DNA of 64,000 bases from HXMU1420-13 sp965601825. GTDB lineage: Bacteria > Bacteroidota > Rhodothermia > Balneolales > Balneolaceae. The first letter of the stretch is position 1. Each line of letters starts with the position of its first letter. This document shows positions 7,119 to 15,210 of the stretch, piece after piece. The stretch lies in contig OZ271839.1 of the NCBI GenBank assembly GCA_965601825.1, forward strand, positions 2,356,001-2,420,000, in the 5' to 3' direction. Under the pieces are notes generated by a model. It made no database searches and was not told where the DNA came from. It saw only the letters and a list, made by a program, of their open reading frames with translations. The position numbers and the translations under genes were made by a program.

Positions 7119-9434
7119 TTAGAATAGCCAGTTTAAGCCACCTCCCAGACCAAAATGGTTATGGTAGGATGTTTTTAAACTGAAATATTCATTCAACAAA
7201 TATTCAAATCCAATTTCGAATTCATTGCTTATTGTGAATTCATCAAATGAATCATAGAGTGCTTTACTCTCAGATCCGAATTTTGTTTCTAGATGACTAT
7301 TAAGCATCAGGCGCCTGGTAATAGGTACGTGTAAATCGAATCCAAATTGTGGACGAAGTTTATGATCTATTTGAAAATCTAGATCGAGGATGTACCACAT
7401 CAAATATTTGAAACCTACAACTCCAAGACTTTCATCCAGCTTAAAATTAGATTCGGTGTGACCTTCAAACTCTAGCCCGACATAGACTCTAAAGAAATCG
7501 CCAGTGAAATAGGAATAATCGAATTCTGCTTCGAATTCTTGATTAATACCATATTTAATCAATGCATTAATCTCTGAATTAACATTGCTGTGAACTAAGT
7601 CTAGAGAATTGAAATGACTAGCTGCCATCAAATCACCCCATGTAAACCACATTTTATCATGCTTATACATTGTTGCAACAGGGTAGGGTGCTAAGCGCTC
7701 ATCCCTGGTACTACCTTCATAGCTGAAAACTCTGGTCATTCCTGACATCATGTGATATAAAAGGTGGCAATGAAATACCCAATCTTTTTCTTCATTGGCC
7801 TCAAATTCAATGGTAACTCGGCTCATAGGAGGTACATCAACCGTATGCATTAATGGTGATAATTCACCCTGCCCGTTTAATACTCTGAAGTAATGCCCAT
7901 GCAAATGCATTGGATGATGCATCATGGTTGTGTTATTTAAGGTGACTCTAACGATTTCCCCTTTTTTTATTACAATTTCTTTTGATCCAGACAGTGTTTT
8001 ACCATTAATACTCCAAACATAACGCCACATATTACCTGTAAGATTGAATACGAGCGAACGAATAGAATCGGCTGAGTGAATGACGGTGGACTCCTTAGCT
8101 CGAATATTTGAAAAGTCATAGCCAACATTCCACATATTCATTGGTGCTAATGGATCCATGGAATGCATGCTATGATTACTATGGTCCATTTCTTGAGTTG
8201 AGTTTCCATGTTCACTATGATTGATCTCAGAATGATCCATTGTTGAGTGATCCATCATAGAATGATCCTGATCAGGATCCATCGGAGTCATTTCCATTCG
8301 ATGATGCGCATGAGGATCGAAATCAGGATTAGCGGACATAATTCCAACCTCTTCGGCTTGCATGCTCATGTCATGATCATCCATGGAGTGCATTTGTGCC
8401 ATTTCTTTTCCTAGTTGCTGGTAGTCTGGAAATGGAATGCTTGGTGCTAAAATTCTTTCTCCGGCTCCTAAAAAAGCACTTGTTGAACCAGTTACATCTT
8501 GTGCGGTTGCCTTAAATTCAAGTGATTTACCTTCTTCAATTGTTACAATGAAATCATAGGTTTCTGCGAGCCCAATTAGGAGTTTTTCCGTATGAAAAGG
8601 TTCAATATCTAATCCATCAACGGAAACTACATTGAGATGGTTATCAGCTAATTGAAGCCAAAAATAGCTGGATGCACCTGCGTTTATTACCCGAACCCTA
8701 ACTTTGTCACCTGGTTCATAATCTGTGTATTCAATCTCTTTTTGACCGTTAGTTAAAAATGCATCGTACGGAATATCCGAAATATGCATTCCGGGCATTT
8801 TCATTTTCCATAAATTGAATTGAGAAGTTAAAGTACCTGATTTTAATGCGTCTATGATTGATGGAGCATTACCCAGTTGAATACCATACCATTCGTTATG
8901 ACGTTTTAAGTTTCTCATTACACGCATTGGATTTTTATCTGTCCAATCGGATAATAGAATCACTAAATCGTGATCGTATTCTAGGGTTTGTTGAATTGGG
9001 TCTACAATAATGCTGCCATAAACACCTTTTTGTTCTTGAAAACCGGTATGTGAATGATACCAGTAGGTTCCGGATTGAATAAGTGGGAAATCATATTGCT
9101 GGGTTTTACCCGGCCGAATTGGTGGAGTGGTTAAATATGGGACACCATCCATATAATTCGGTAGTAACAAACCATGCCAGTGAACAGACGTCTCCATCAT
9201 AAGATCATTTTTAACTCTGATAACCGCATGTTTTCCTTCCTGAAAACGAAGGGTAGGTCCCGGTAGCTGACCATTAAAAGTCATTGCTTTTCGATCTTTT
9301 CCGGTAATATTTACCTCAATCTCACTTACTGTTAAATGGTAAATGATGCTGTCGCCTTTAATAATAGGTTGTAATTCTTGAGCTTGAGTAGACAGTGAAA
9401 TGAAAGCTATCACTGCAATGAGTGCATATCTCAT
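7119..9434 (-). CDS. multicopper oxidase (PcoA/CopA type) fused to a C-terminal CopB-like beta barrel
   Basis: A 771-residue exported protein with a Sec signal at residues 1-19. The three-cupredoxin oxidase carries all copper motifs: HWHG 85-88, HSH 127-129, HPMHLHGHYF 507-516 and HCHLLYHMMSGM 565-576. A Met/His/Asp-rich linker (about 345-436, with repeated MDHS units) probably loads Cu(I). After residue 590 the sequence turns into alternating amphipathic strands ending in an aromatic residue (GLNWLF). The segment begins with MWFTWGDLMAA and resembles the outer-membrane CopB/PcoB domain normally encoded by a separate gene. The likely role is periplasmic Cu(I) oxidation tethered to the outer membrane. 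It lies downstream of the copper ATPase. Confidence 0.87.
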   Translation of the reverse strand: MRYALIAVIAFISLSTQAQELQPIIKGDSIIYHLTVSEIEVNITGKDRKAMTFNGQLPGPTLRFQEGKHAVIRVKNDLMMETSVHWHGLLLPNYMDGVPYLTTPPIRPGKTQQYDFPLIQSGTYWYHSHTGFQEQKGVYGSIIVDPIQQTLEYDHDLVILLSDWTDKNPMRVMRNLKRHNEWYGIQLGNAPSIIDALKSGTLTSQFNLWKMKMPGMHISDIPYDAFLTNGQKEIEYTDYEPGDKVRVRVINAGASSYFWLQLADNHLNVVSVDGLDIEPFHTEKLLIGLAETYDFIVTIEEGKSLEFKATAQDVTGSTSAFLGAGERILAPSIPFPDYQQLGKEMAQMHSMDDHDMSMQAEEVGIMSANPDFDPHAHHRMEMTPMDPDQDHSMMDHSTMDHSEINHSEHGNSTQEMDHSNHSMHSMDPLAPMNMWNVGYDFSNIRAKESTVIHSADSIRSLVFNLTGNMWRYVWSINGKTLSGSKEIVIKKGEIVRVTLNNTTMMHHPMHLHGHYFRVLNGQGELSPLMHTVDVPPMSRVTIEFEANEEKDWVFHCHLLYHMMSGMTRVFSYEGSTRDERLAPYPVATMYKHDKMWFTWGDLMAASHFNSLDLVHSNVNSEINALIKYGINQEFEAEFDYSYFTGDFFRVYVGLEFEGHTESNFKLDESLGVVGFKYLMWYILDLDFQIDHKLRPQFGFDLHVPITRRLMLNSHLETKFGSESKALYDSFDEFTISNEFEIGFEYLLNEYFSLKTSYHNHFGLGGGLNWLF

Positions 9435-9489
9435 TATAAACTTGAAATTAAATTAGTTGATGTTAGAGTCGGTGATAAGATTTGACTCG

Positions 9490-9957
9490 CTAAATCAACA
9501 ATGCCTTGTAGTTTATGAAGAGATCAGGTGGGGAAGGGTCAGGTTTAAAGTCTATGATCTCTTGGTGAATTGACCCTTTTTTAAATTCTGACGATTCAAA
9601 ATCAACTATTTCTCTTTCAAGCACAGAAATAGCTGTTTTTGCTTTAACTAGGATTGTGTTATTAAGCATAAGCTTAGCATCAACACAATAACATTCAGCT
9701 AAAGAGTGGTTCACTGTTTTATATGTTGAAGAGTTATCCATCATATCACAGTGATCAATATTTTTTTCCGAACTATTATGCTTCATCATATCCATGGACA
9801 TTGATTCCATGTCGTCATGAGAATTATGATTCATTTCCTCCATCATATCACAATCAGCCATAATCAGGCAGTTTGATATTGCCGGAATAGCAATGTTGGC
9901 TATTAAAACAATCGCCAATAGTCCGGAGATCGAGGATATATAGTTTCTTGTAATCAC
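9490..9957 (-). CDS. Met/His-rich exported protein of the copper operon
   Basis: A 155-residue protein with an N-terminal hydrophobic segment (residues 9-28) and then a dense patch of Met, His, Asp and Cys at about 30-75 (for example DCDMMEEMNHNSHDDM and SMDMMKHNS). Further Cys residues follow in AECYCVDAK, and the C-terminus is Pro-rich. The reading frame begins at a GTG (9955-9957), 9 bp after the copper ATPase stop; no ATG lies near. I recognise no named family. Composition and position between the copper ATPase and the multicopper oxidase suggest a periplasmic copper-binding chaperone or buffer. Confidence 0.72.
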   Translation of the reverse strand: MITRNYISSISGLLAIVLIANIAIPAISNCLIMADCDMMEEMNHNSHDDMESMSMDMMKHNSSEKNIDHCDMMDNSSTYKTVNHSLAECYCVDAKLMLNNTILVKAKTAISVLEREIVDFESSEFKKGSIHQEIIDFKPDPSPPDLFINYKALLI

Positions 9958-9966
9958 TGGATGAAT

Positions 9967-12324
9967 TTAAGCATTCAGGCTAACGGATTTCAAGCGTAAG
10001 GAGTTTCCAATCACAGAAACTGAACTAAAACTCATAGCTAAAGCTGCAATCATAGGAGAAAGAAGCATGCCAAAAACAGGGAATAGAACTCCTGCTGCTA
10101 TGGGAATACCTACTGTGTTATATATCAACGCAAAGAACAGATTCTGTTTGATGTTCTTCATTACTGATTTACTGAGTTTAATGGCCCGCGTTATTCCGGT
10201 AATATCGCCTTTTAATAATGTGATATCAGCAGATTTAATGGCTACATCAGTACCTGAGTCCATGGCAATTCCGATATTAGCTTGGGCGAGAGCTGGTGCA
10301 TCGTTTGTGCCATCACCGGCTACCGCAACTTTGTATCCATGATTCTGAAAGCGTTTAACTTCCTCAATTTTATCAGTTGGGAGGCATTTCGATTTATATT
10401 CATCAATGCCCAATTTATTGGCTACTGTAGATACAGCTTGTTCATGATCGCCGGATAGCATAACTACTTTAATATAATTGTTATGTAGATCATTAATTGC
10501 ATTGGTGGCCATTGGTTTAACTTTGTCTGATATTGAGAAATATCCTACTACTTTTTCATCAATCTCAAGCCATGAAATAGTATTCTTTTCATCTTTTGGA
10601 TCGATTTTGAAATCAGATTTGATAAAAGAATTGCTGCCTAAACGAACCTTTTTTTGATTCACCAATCCTTCAATCCCAAAACCGGATTCAATTCTAACAT
10701 CTTTGGATTCTAGCATCTCAATATCCTTTGACTTGGAAGACTCAAGGAATGCATTTGCTAAAGGGTGTTCACTATGTGAATTAAGAGACGAAGCAATTTG
10801 GAGTGCGAATTCCTCAGAAATTGAATCATCAAAAACTCGAAATGAATCAATGGAGGGTTTTCCCACTGTGACTGTTCCTGTTTTATCAACAATAAGAACG
10901 TCGATGGAGGAGAGTTCCTCTAACTTCTCGGCATTTTTGATCAAAACCCCGTTTTCAGCCCCTTTACCCATACCAACCATAACAGACATTGCAGTAGCCA
11001 GACCCAGTGCACAAGGACACGCAATGATCAATACAGCTATTGCATTCACCAGTCCGTAGACAATGGATGGTTCAGGGCCAAATATCCACCAAAGAAAGAA
11101 AGTAGCTAGTGAAACCAGAATCACTGTTGGTACAAAATAACCAGAGATTCTATCTGCCAGATTTTGAATCGGAGCTCGGCTTGAGCTAGCTTTCTTAACT
11201 AAATCGATTATTTGAGCTAATAAAGTATCATCACCAATTTTTTCTGCAATCATATCAAAACTGGTATTCGTATTGATTGTACCAGAAGTAACTGCATCGC
11301 CTACTGTTTTATACACAGGAATAGGCTCGCCCGTTATGGTTGATTCATCAATATTTGCAGTTCCAGAGTAAACACAACCATCAACAGGAACTTTATCACT
11401 TGGGCGAATTCTAAGCTGATCTCCGACTTTGATTTGATCAACCGTGATAAATTCCATTAACCCTGTTTTTGATATCCGAATGGCATCATTTGGTGCAAGC
11501 TCAAGTAGTGCTTTAATAGAAGCGTTAGTCTGTGAATGCGCTTTTGCTTCCAGCACCTGACCAACTAAAACGAGTGTTAGGATTACAACGGCCGTTTCGA
11601 AATATAGAAAAACATGACCATCCATATTCTTGAATTCTGCTGGGAAGAGGCCCGGAGCAATTAAGGCTATTACACTGAATGACCATGCAACACCAGCTCC
11701 AACTCCAATCAACGTAAACATGTTGAGATTCCATGTTTTTAGTGATCTCCAGGCACGTTCAAAAAACATTCTTGTGCTGTAAAAAACTACTGGAAGTGTT
11801 AATACAAACTGAATCCAGTTCCAGATTCCAACATCAAGCCATTGGTATAAAGGATTATTTGGAATCATCTCAGACATTGCAATCACAAAAACCGGTAGGG
11901 TAAACCCGATACTGATCCAAAGTTTATTTTTCAATCTCTGATAATTAGCCTGTTCGGATTCCTCTAATGAATCCGAAACCTCGGGAACCAAATCCATTCC
12001 GCAAACGGGACAATCAATCAGTTGATCATACATTTTCTCTCCTTCACAGCGCATCGGACAGTAGTATTTCCCGGTTTTGGCTTCTTCTGGTATCACTTCT
12101 TTTTCGACTGGAGCATCTTTTACATTTCTAATCGAATAATGACCACCATCATTTTTGAGAGAATTCTGTAAATCGATGAGATTCACATTTCCGGAAATCT
12201 GCGCTTCGGCATCATCTAAAAGCACATTTACTTTTTCAACTCCATCAACCTTTGAAAGAATTTCTTCAACATGACCACGGCAGCCGTTACAAGACATCCC
12301 ATCTACTTTATACGTCTTTTCCAT
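9967..12324 (-). CDS. copA: copper-exporting P1B-type ATPase
   Basis: The 785-residue enzyme pumps Cu(I) out of the cytoplasm. The start at 12324 (MEKTYKVDGM) places the HMA domain with CNGC at residues 12-15 at the N-terminus. A heavy-metal-binding YHS-like segment (YYCPMRCEG...CPVCGMDLVPE, about 87-115) follows, then the usual eight transmembrane helices. TGEPIPV, the CPC motif in IIACPCALGLATA, DKTGTVTVG (phosphorylated Asp) and GDGTNDAPAL are all intact. The HMBD between HMA and the membrane is typical of CopA2/SilP-like pumps serving periplasmic copper proteins. The longer open frame extends into a repeat and is not used. Confidence 0.95.
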   Translation of the reverse strand: MEKTYKVDGMSCNGCRGHVEEILSKVDGVEKVNVLLDDAEAQISGNVNLIDLQNSLKNDGGHYSIRNVKDAPVEKEVIPEEAKTGKYYCPMRCEGEKMYDQLIDCPVCGMDLVPEVSDSLEESEQANYQRLKNKLWISIGFTLPVFVIAMSEMIPNNPLYQWLDVGIWNWIQFVLTLPVVFYSTRMFFERAWRSLKTWNLNMFTLIGVGAGVAWSFSVIALIAPGLFPAEFKNMDGHVFLYFETAVVILTLVLVGQVLEAKAHSQTNASIKALLELAPNDAIRISKTGLMEFITVDQIKVGDQLRIRPSDKVPVDGCVYSGTANIDESTITGEPIPVYKTVGDAVTSGTINTNTSFDMIAEKIGDDTLLAQIIDLVKKASSSRAPIQNLADRISGYFVPTVILVSLATFFLWWIFGPEPSIVYGLVNAIAVLIIACPCALGLATAMSVMVGMGKGAENGVLIKNAEKLEELSSIDVLIVDKTGTVTVGKPSIDSFRVFDDSISEEFALQIASSLNSHSEHPLANAFLESSKSKDIEMLESKDVRIESGFGIEGLVNQKKVRLGSNSFIKSDFKIDPKDEKNTISWLEIDEKVVGYFSISDKVKPMATNAINDLHNNYIKVVMLSGDHEQAVSTVANKLGIDEYKSKCLPTDKIEEVKRFQNHGYKVAVAGDGTNDAPALAQANIGIAMDSGTDVAIKSADITLLKGDITGITRAIKLSKSVMKNIKQNLFFALIYNTVGIPIAAGVLFPVFGMLLSPMIAALAMSFSSVSVIGNSLRLKSVSLNA

Positions 12325-12372
12325 AGTTATCCAATTTAGAATAATAACATCGTGAGAATCATAATCGAAACC

Positions 12373-12391
12373 TGTATAGAATTGTATAGAA
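12373..12391. promoter_or_regulatory. direct repeat, possible binding site of the HMA-AraC regulator
   Basis: TGTATAGAA occurs twice, at 12373-12381 and 12383-12391, separated by one base, so the copies are 10 bp apart. It lies about 50 bp upstream of the copA start. Tandem half-sites on one face of the helix fit AraC-family binding. No second copy was found at the regulator's own promoter, so the assignment is tentative. Confidence 0.4.
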
Positions 12392-12429
12392 AGTGTGTAA
12401 GGTTTTTGGATTGGGATACTACAAAGAAG

Positions 12430-12560
12430 GTCATCGCGAGGAGGCAATTTTACAACAAAATACTCCGATCTAATCGACGCGGCGATCTCTTCATTTATCA
12501 GAGATTACTTCGTCGACTTCTAAACAATCTTTTAGAATGAATTGAGCTCCTCGTAATGAC
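12430..12560. repeat. palindromic REP-like element bounded by GTCAT/ATGAC
   Basis: The ends GTCATCGCGAGGAG (12430-12443) and CTCCTCGTAATGAC (12547-12560) are inverted repeats matching at 12 of 14 positions. An inner dyad, GCGATCTCT and its near mirror AGAGATTACTTCG, centres near 12492. The pattern is that of dispersed GTCATTGCGAGGAG elements seen in many genomes. A related half copy is at 18557-18584. It fills the gap between the regulator and the copA promoter. Confidence 0.7.
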
Positions 12561-12579
12561 GACTCAATAAGGATAAACA

Positions 12580-13149
12580 TTATAGTTCGTCAATGGCCTT
12601 TCGAGGCTTATCCATCAATTTTCTGAATTCGGAAGGGGTGAGGCCTGTCTCAGTTTTAAATTGATTGGATAGGTACTGTGAGCTGCTATAACCTAATTCG
12701 AATGCTATTTCAGAAACTGTTTTTTCGTCATAGATCAACAACTCTTTAACGCGTTCTATGCGTTGTAAGATTACATATTTTTCTATGGTTCTACCTTCAA
12801 CTTTTGAGAATAGTGAGCTTAAATAGGAATAATTTTTTCCCAGATCTTTTTCCAGAAATGCGGAAATATTCATCTGTTCAATCTCGCTGGATTCATGATG
12901 TACATGTTGTATTACCAGTGTTTTGATAAGATTGATGAGTTTGGATTGGTCATCATCAATAAGTTCGAACCCTTCTTTTTCTAAGGCAGAAGCTAGTTTT
13001 TTTCTATCAATCTCATGTTCTGATTCTACATAAGCTTTACCTAATTCAAGAGAAATTGTAGTAAATCCCTGTTGATCTAAGATCTCATCAACGGCCTTAA
13101 TACAGCGGCCACAAACCATATTTTTTATATGTAGCTGTGCAGTGAACAT
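12580..13149 (-). CDS. HMA domain-AraC helix-turn-helix fusion regulator (copper sensor)
   Basis: A 189-residue protein with an N-terminal heavy-metal-associated domain (KNMVCGRCIKAV, CxxC at residues 13-16) followed by an AraC-type DNA-binding domain (about 95-182, ending ELGYSSSQYLSNQFKTETG and TPSEFRKL). The start at 13149 puts the metal site at the expected distance from the N-terminus; a longer frame upstream is not supported. Inference: Cu(I) bound to the HMA domain switches DNA binding and controls the copper operon downstream. This replaces the usual CueR, CopY or CusRS sensors. It diverges from the TPR lipoprotein gene. Confidence 0.88.
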   Translation of the reverse strand: MFTAQLHIKNMVCGRCIKAVDEILDQQGFTTISLELGKAYVESEHEIDRKKLASALEKEGFELIDDDQSKLINLIKTLVIQHVHHESSEIEQMNISAFLEKDLGKNYSYLSSLFSKVEGRTIEKYVILQRIERVKELLIYDEKTVSEIAFELGYSSSQYLSNQFKTETGLTPSEFRKLMDKPRKAIDEL

Positions 13150-13233
13150 GTTTAAGTATAAAGGAATGAATACAAATTTTGAATTGTAGCTTCGTAAAGT
13201 TTCGACTAGTTTCCACAAAAATTAATCATTTCT

Positions 13234-14826
13234 ATGAATAGATCACTTCTTTCAATTTTCTGTTTATCCCTCTTAGTTTCATTAAGTGCTTGTGCACAAA
13301 CTTCTGAAATCACTTATCCGCCAGAGTTTGAGGAATCATTTCCAATTTATGAAAAAGCTTTAGGTGATTTTACCCATCCAATTTCAACGGACGATGAAGT
13401 AGTACAAAGATATTTCGATCAGGGTTTTCAGATGATGTATGCATTTACTACCGAAGATGCAGCTAGATCATTTAGGGAAGCATGGAAACTAGATCCAGAA
13501 TGTGCAATATGTTATTGGGGCGAAGCTTGGGCTTGGGGTTCTTATTTAAATGGCAGAATGAGAGCGGATGATTCACCTCGAGCATATGCTGCAATTCAAA
13601 AAGCTGTTGCGTTAGCTGAAGCTGGTCATGCCACAGAAAAAGAGAAAGATTTCATCGAAACAATGGCCGTTCGATATGCAGAAGACTTTGATGAAGATGA
13701 ACAAAGAACTCGAGATAGTTTATATGCTGAAGCAGCAGGTCGGCTTTATGAAAAATATCCAACCGATTTAGATGCCGGAACTTTTTATGGGGAGGCTTTA
13801 TTTCTCCTCGAACCTCGTCGTGGATACCGCGATCTAATTGATGAAGATGTTATGAAAATTCATCAGGTTTTAGAAAGTGTACTTGAGCAAGATATCAAAC
13901 ACCCGGGAGCTTGTCATTTATACATTCATGCTACAGAGTCTACTACTATGCCGGAAAAGGCAGAACCTTGTGCAGAATATATAGGGACCTCCATTCCCGG
14001 AGCAAGTCACATCAATCATATGCCTTCACATACATGGAATGAAATTGGTCGTTGGGGAGATGCAGTGACAGCAAATATCATGGCCTGGCATTCTGATCAA
14101 AAAGAAGCGGTAGGTGAAGGTTTTGCCATTTACCCAAGTCACAATTTACACATGTTACTATTTGCAGGTGCGATGGATGGTCAGAGTGGGATTTCAACTC
14201 AAGCAGCTCGTGATTACACTAAACTGACCGGCAACAATATGTTTGAATTTCAAACGCTGATTCGTTTTGGTCGATATGATGAAGTATTCAGAATCACAGA
14301 ACGTCAGGAGTATGATGTGGCCGCCGGGATGTTTGATTTTGCCTGGGGATATGCAATGGCTAAAGAAGGGGAAATTGATTCAGCTAAATTTTACCTAAAA
14401 CGCTTAACTGATCTGGCAGATTCAACAGATAGAAGATTTAGATTTCATGAAGGTTCAGTATTGTTAGGTACAGTTTCTGGAATATTGAAAGGGGAGATTG
14501 CCTGGTTAGAAGGTGATATGGATTCAGCTATTGATGCCTTTACACAAGCCGTTGAAATTGAAGACGGACTCGATTACGATGAACCTGAACCATTAATTTT
14601 CGCAGCTAGACATTGGCTTGGAGCTGCATATCTTGAAATAGAAGATTATGAGATGGCAGAAGAAGTATATCTAATGTCTCTTGAAGATCACCCGAATAAC
14701 GGATGGTCTTATTACGGATTACTTCAGGCTTTGGAAGGACAGGGGATTGAAGATGCTGAACTACAAGCTAAATTTGATGCGAGTTGGGAGCGATCTGATA
14801 CCTGGATTAGAGGTAGTAAGTTTTAA
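13234..14826 (+). CDS. TPR-repeat lipoprotein
   Basis: A 530-residue protein with a lipoprotein signal (MNRSLLSIFCLSLL, lipobox LSAC with Cys at residue 20). Several tetratricopeptide repeats are visible near residues 75-115 and 360-510. The central part holds conserved-looking polar motifs: CHLYIHATEST, HINHMPSHTWNEIGRWGDA and YPSHNLHMLL. A CxxC-like pair occurs in ECAICYWGEAWAWG. The family is common in Bacteroidota but has no fixed function that I know. It is divergent from the copper regulator (84 bp between starts), so copper control is possible. Its stop overlaps that of the convergent ferredoxin-like gene in a shared TTAA. Confidence 0.8.
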   Translation: MNRSLLSIFCLSLLVSLSACAQTSEITYPPEFEESFPIYEKALGDFTHPISTDDEVVQRYFDQGFQMMYAFTTEDAARSFREAWKLDPECAICYWGEAWAWGSYLNGRMRADDSPRAYAAIQKAVALAEAGHATEKEKDFIETMAVRYAEDFDEDEQRTRDSLYAEAAGRLYEKYPTDLDAGTFYGEALFLLEPRRGYRDLIDEDVMKIHQVLESVLEQDIKHPGACHLYIHATESTTMPEKAEPCAEYIGTSIPGASHINHMPSHTWNEIGRWGDAVTANIMAWHSDQKEAVGEGFAIYPSHNLHMLLFAGAMDGQSGISTQAARDYTKLTGNNMFEFQTLIRFGRYDEVFRITERQEYDVAAGMFDFAWGYAMAKEGEIDSAKFYLKRLTDLADSTDRRFRFHEGSVLLGTVSGILKGEIAWLEGDMDSAIDAFTQAVEIEDGLDYDEPEPLIFAARHWLGAAYLEIEDYEMAEEVYLMSLEDHPNNGWSYYGLLQALEGQGIEDAELQAKFDASWERSDTWIRGSKF

Positions 14827-15041
14827 GCGGATTCATCATCCGAATAAATGATACTTAATGCTCCGGATGGACATTTAGCAACCTGCTCGATGATTTCATT
14901 TCGTGAGGCTCCTTCAGGGGTAATCCAGGGTCGACCTTTTGGGTCGAAGACGGTTGGCAGCCCACGAACACAATTACCGGAGTGAGTACATTTATCTGGT
15001 TCCCAGCCAATTTTTATGTCTTCTTTTGGATATGTTTTCAT
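14823..15041 (-). CDS. small ferredoxin-like (4Fe-4S)-binding protein, Fer4_19 type
   Basis: A 72-residue protein starting at MKTYPKEDIKIGWEP (15041). Cysteines occur in DKCTHSGNCVRGLP and KCPSGALSI, the pattern of the single-cluster Fer4_19 (DUF1271) family. The motif PWITPEGA between them is also typical. These proteins probably carry electrons or sense iron-sulfur status; partners are not known. It lies downstream of the photolyase-related gene on the same strand, separated by a 110-bp palindromic element, so co-transcription is uncertain. The open frame extends to 15095, but the shorter start fits the family. Confidence 0.82.
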   Translation of the reverse strand: MKTYPKEDIKIGWEPDKCTHSGNCVRGLPTVFDPKGRPWITPEGASRNEIIEQVAKCPSGALSIIYSDDESA

Positions 15042-15100
15042 AGCAAACTCAATTTGTTGTTGTTGCAAGAAACTAATTCTTAGGGAGAAAGTCATTTAAT

Positions 15101-15210
15101 GACCCCTCTCTTTCTCTCCCCTAAATCTAGGGGAGAGGACTCAATAGTTCATTTAGATATCAATCAACGATTTCCCTCCCCTTGATTAAGGGGAGGGCTA
15201 GGGTGGGGTC
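15101..15210. repeat. 110-bp palindromic element, copy 1
   Basis: The element runs from GACCCC to GGGGTC. It contains a first hairpin (CTCTCCCC-taaatct-AGGGGAGAG region) and a second one (CCCTCCCC-ttgatta-AGGGGAGGG region). A second copy lies at 18377-18485 with nearly the same sequence. The right end supplies the TGA stop of the photolyase-related gene (stop at 15209-15211). No coding sequence is inside. Confidence 0.85.

Noticed and set aside
12352..12540. Open frame of 62 codons on the + strand before the copper regulator
   Set aside because: It runs through the REP-like element and the direct-repeat region; composition follows the palindrome and no ribosome-binding site is present.
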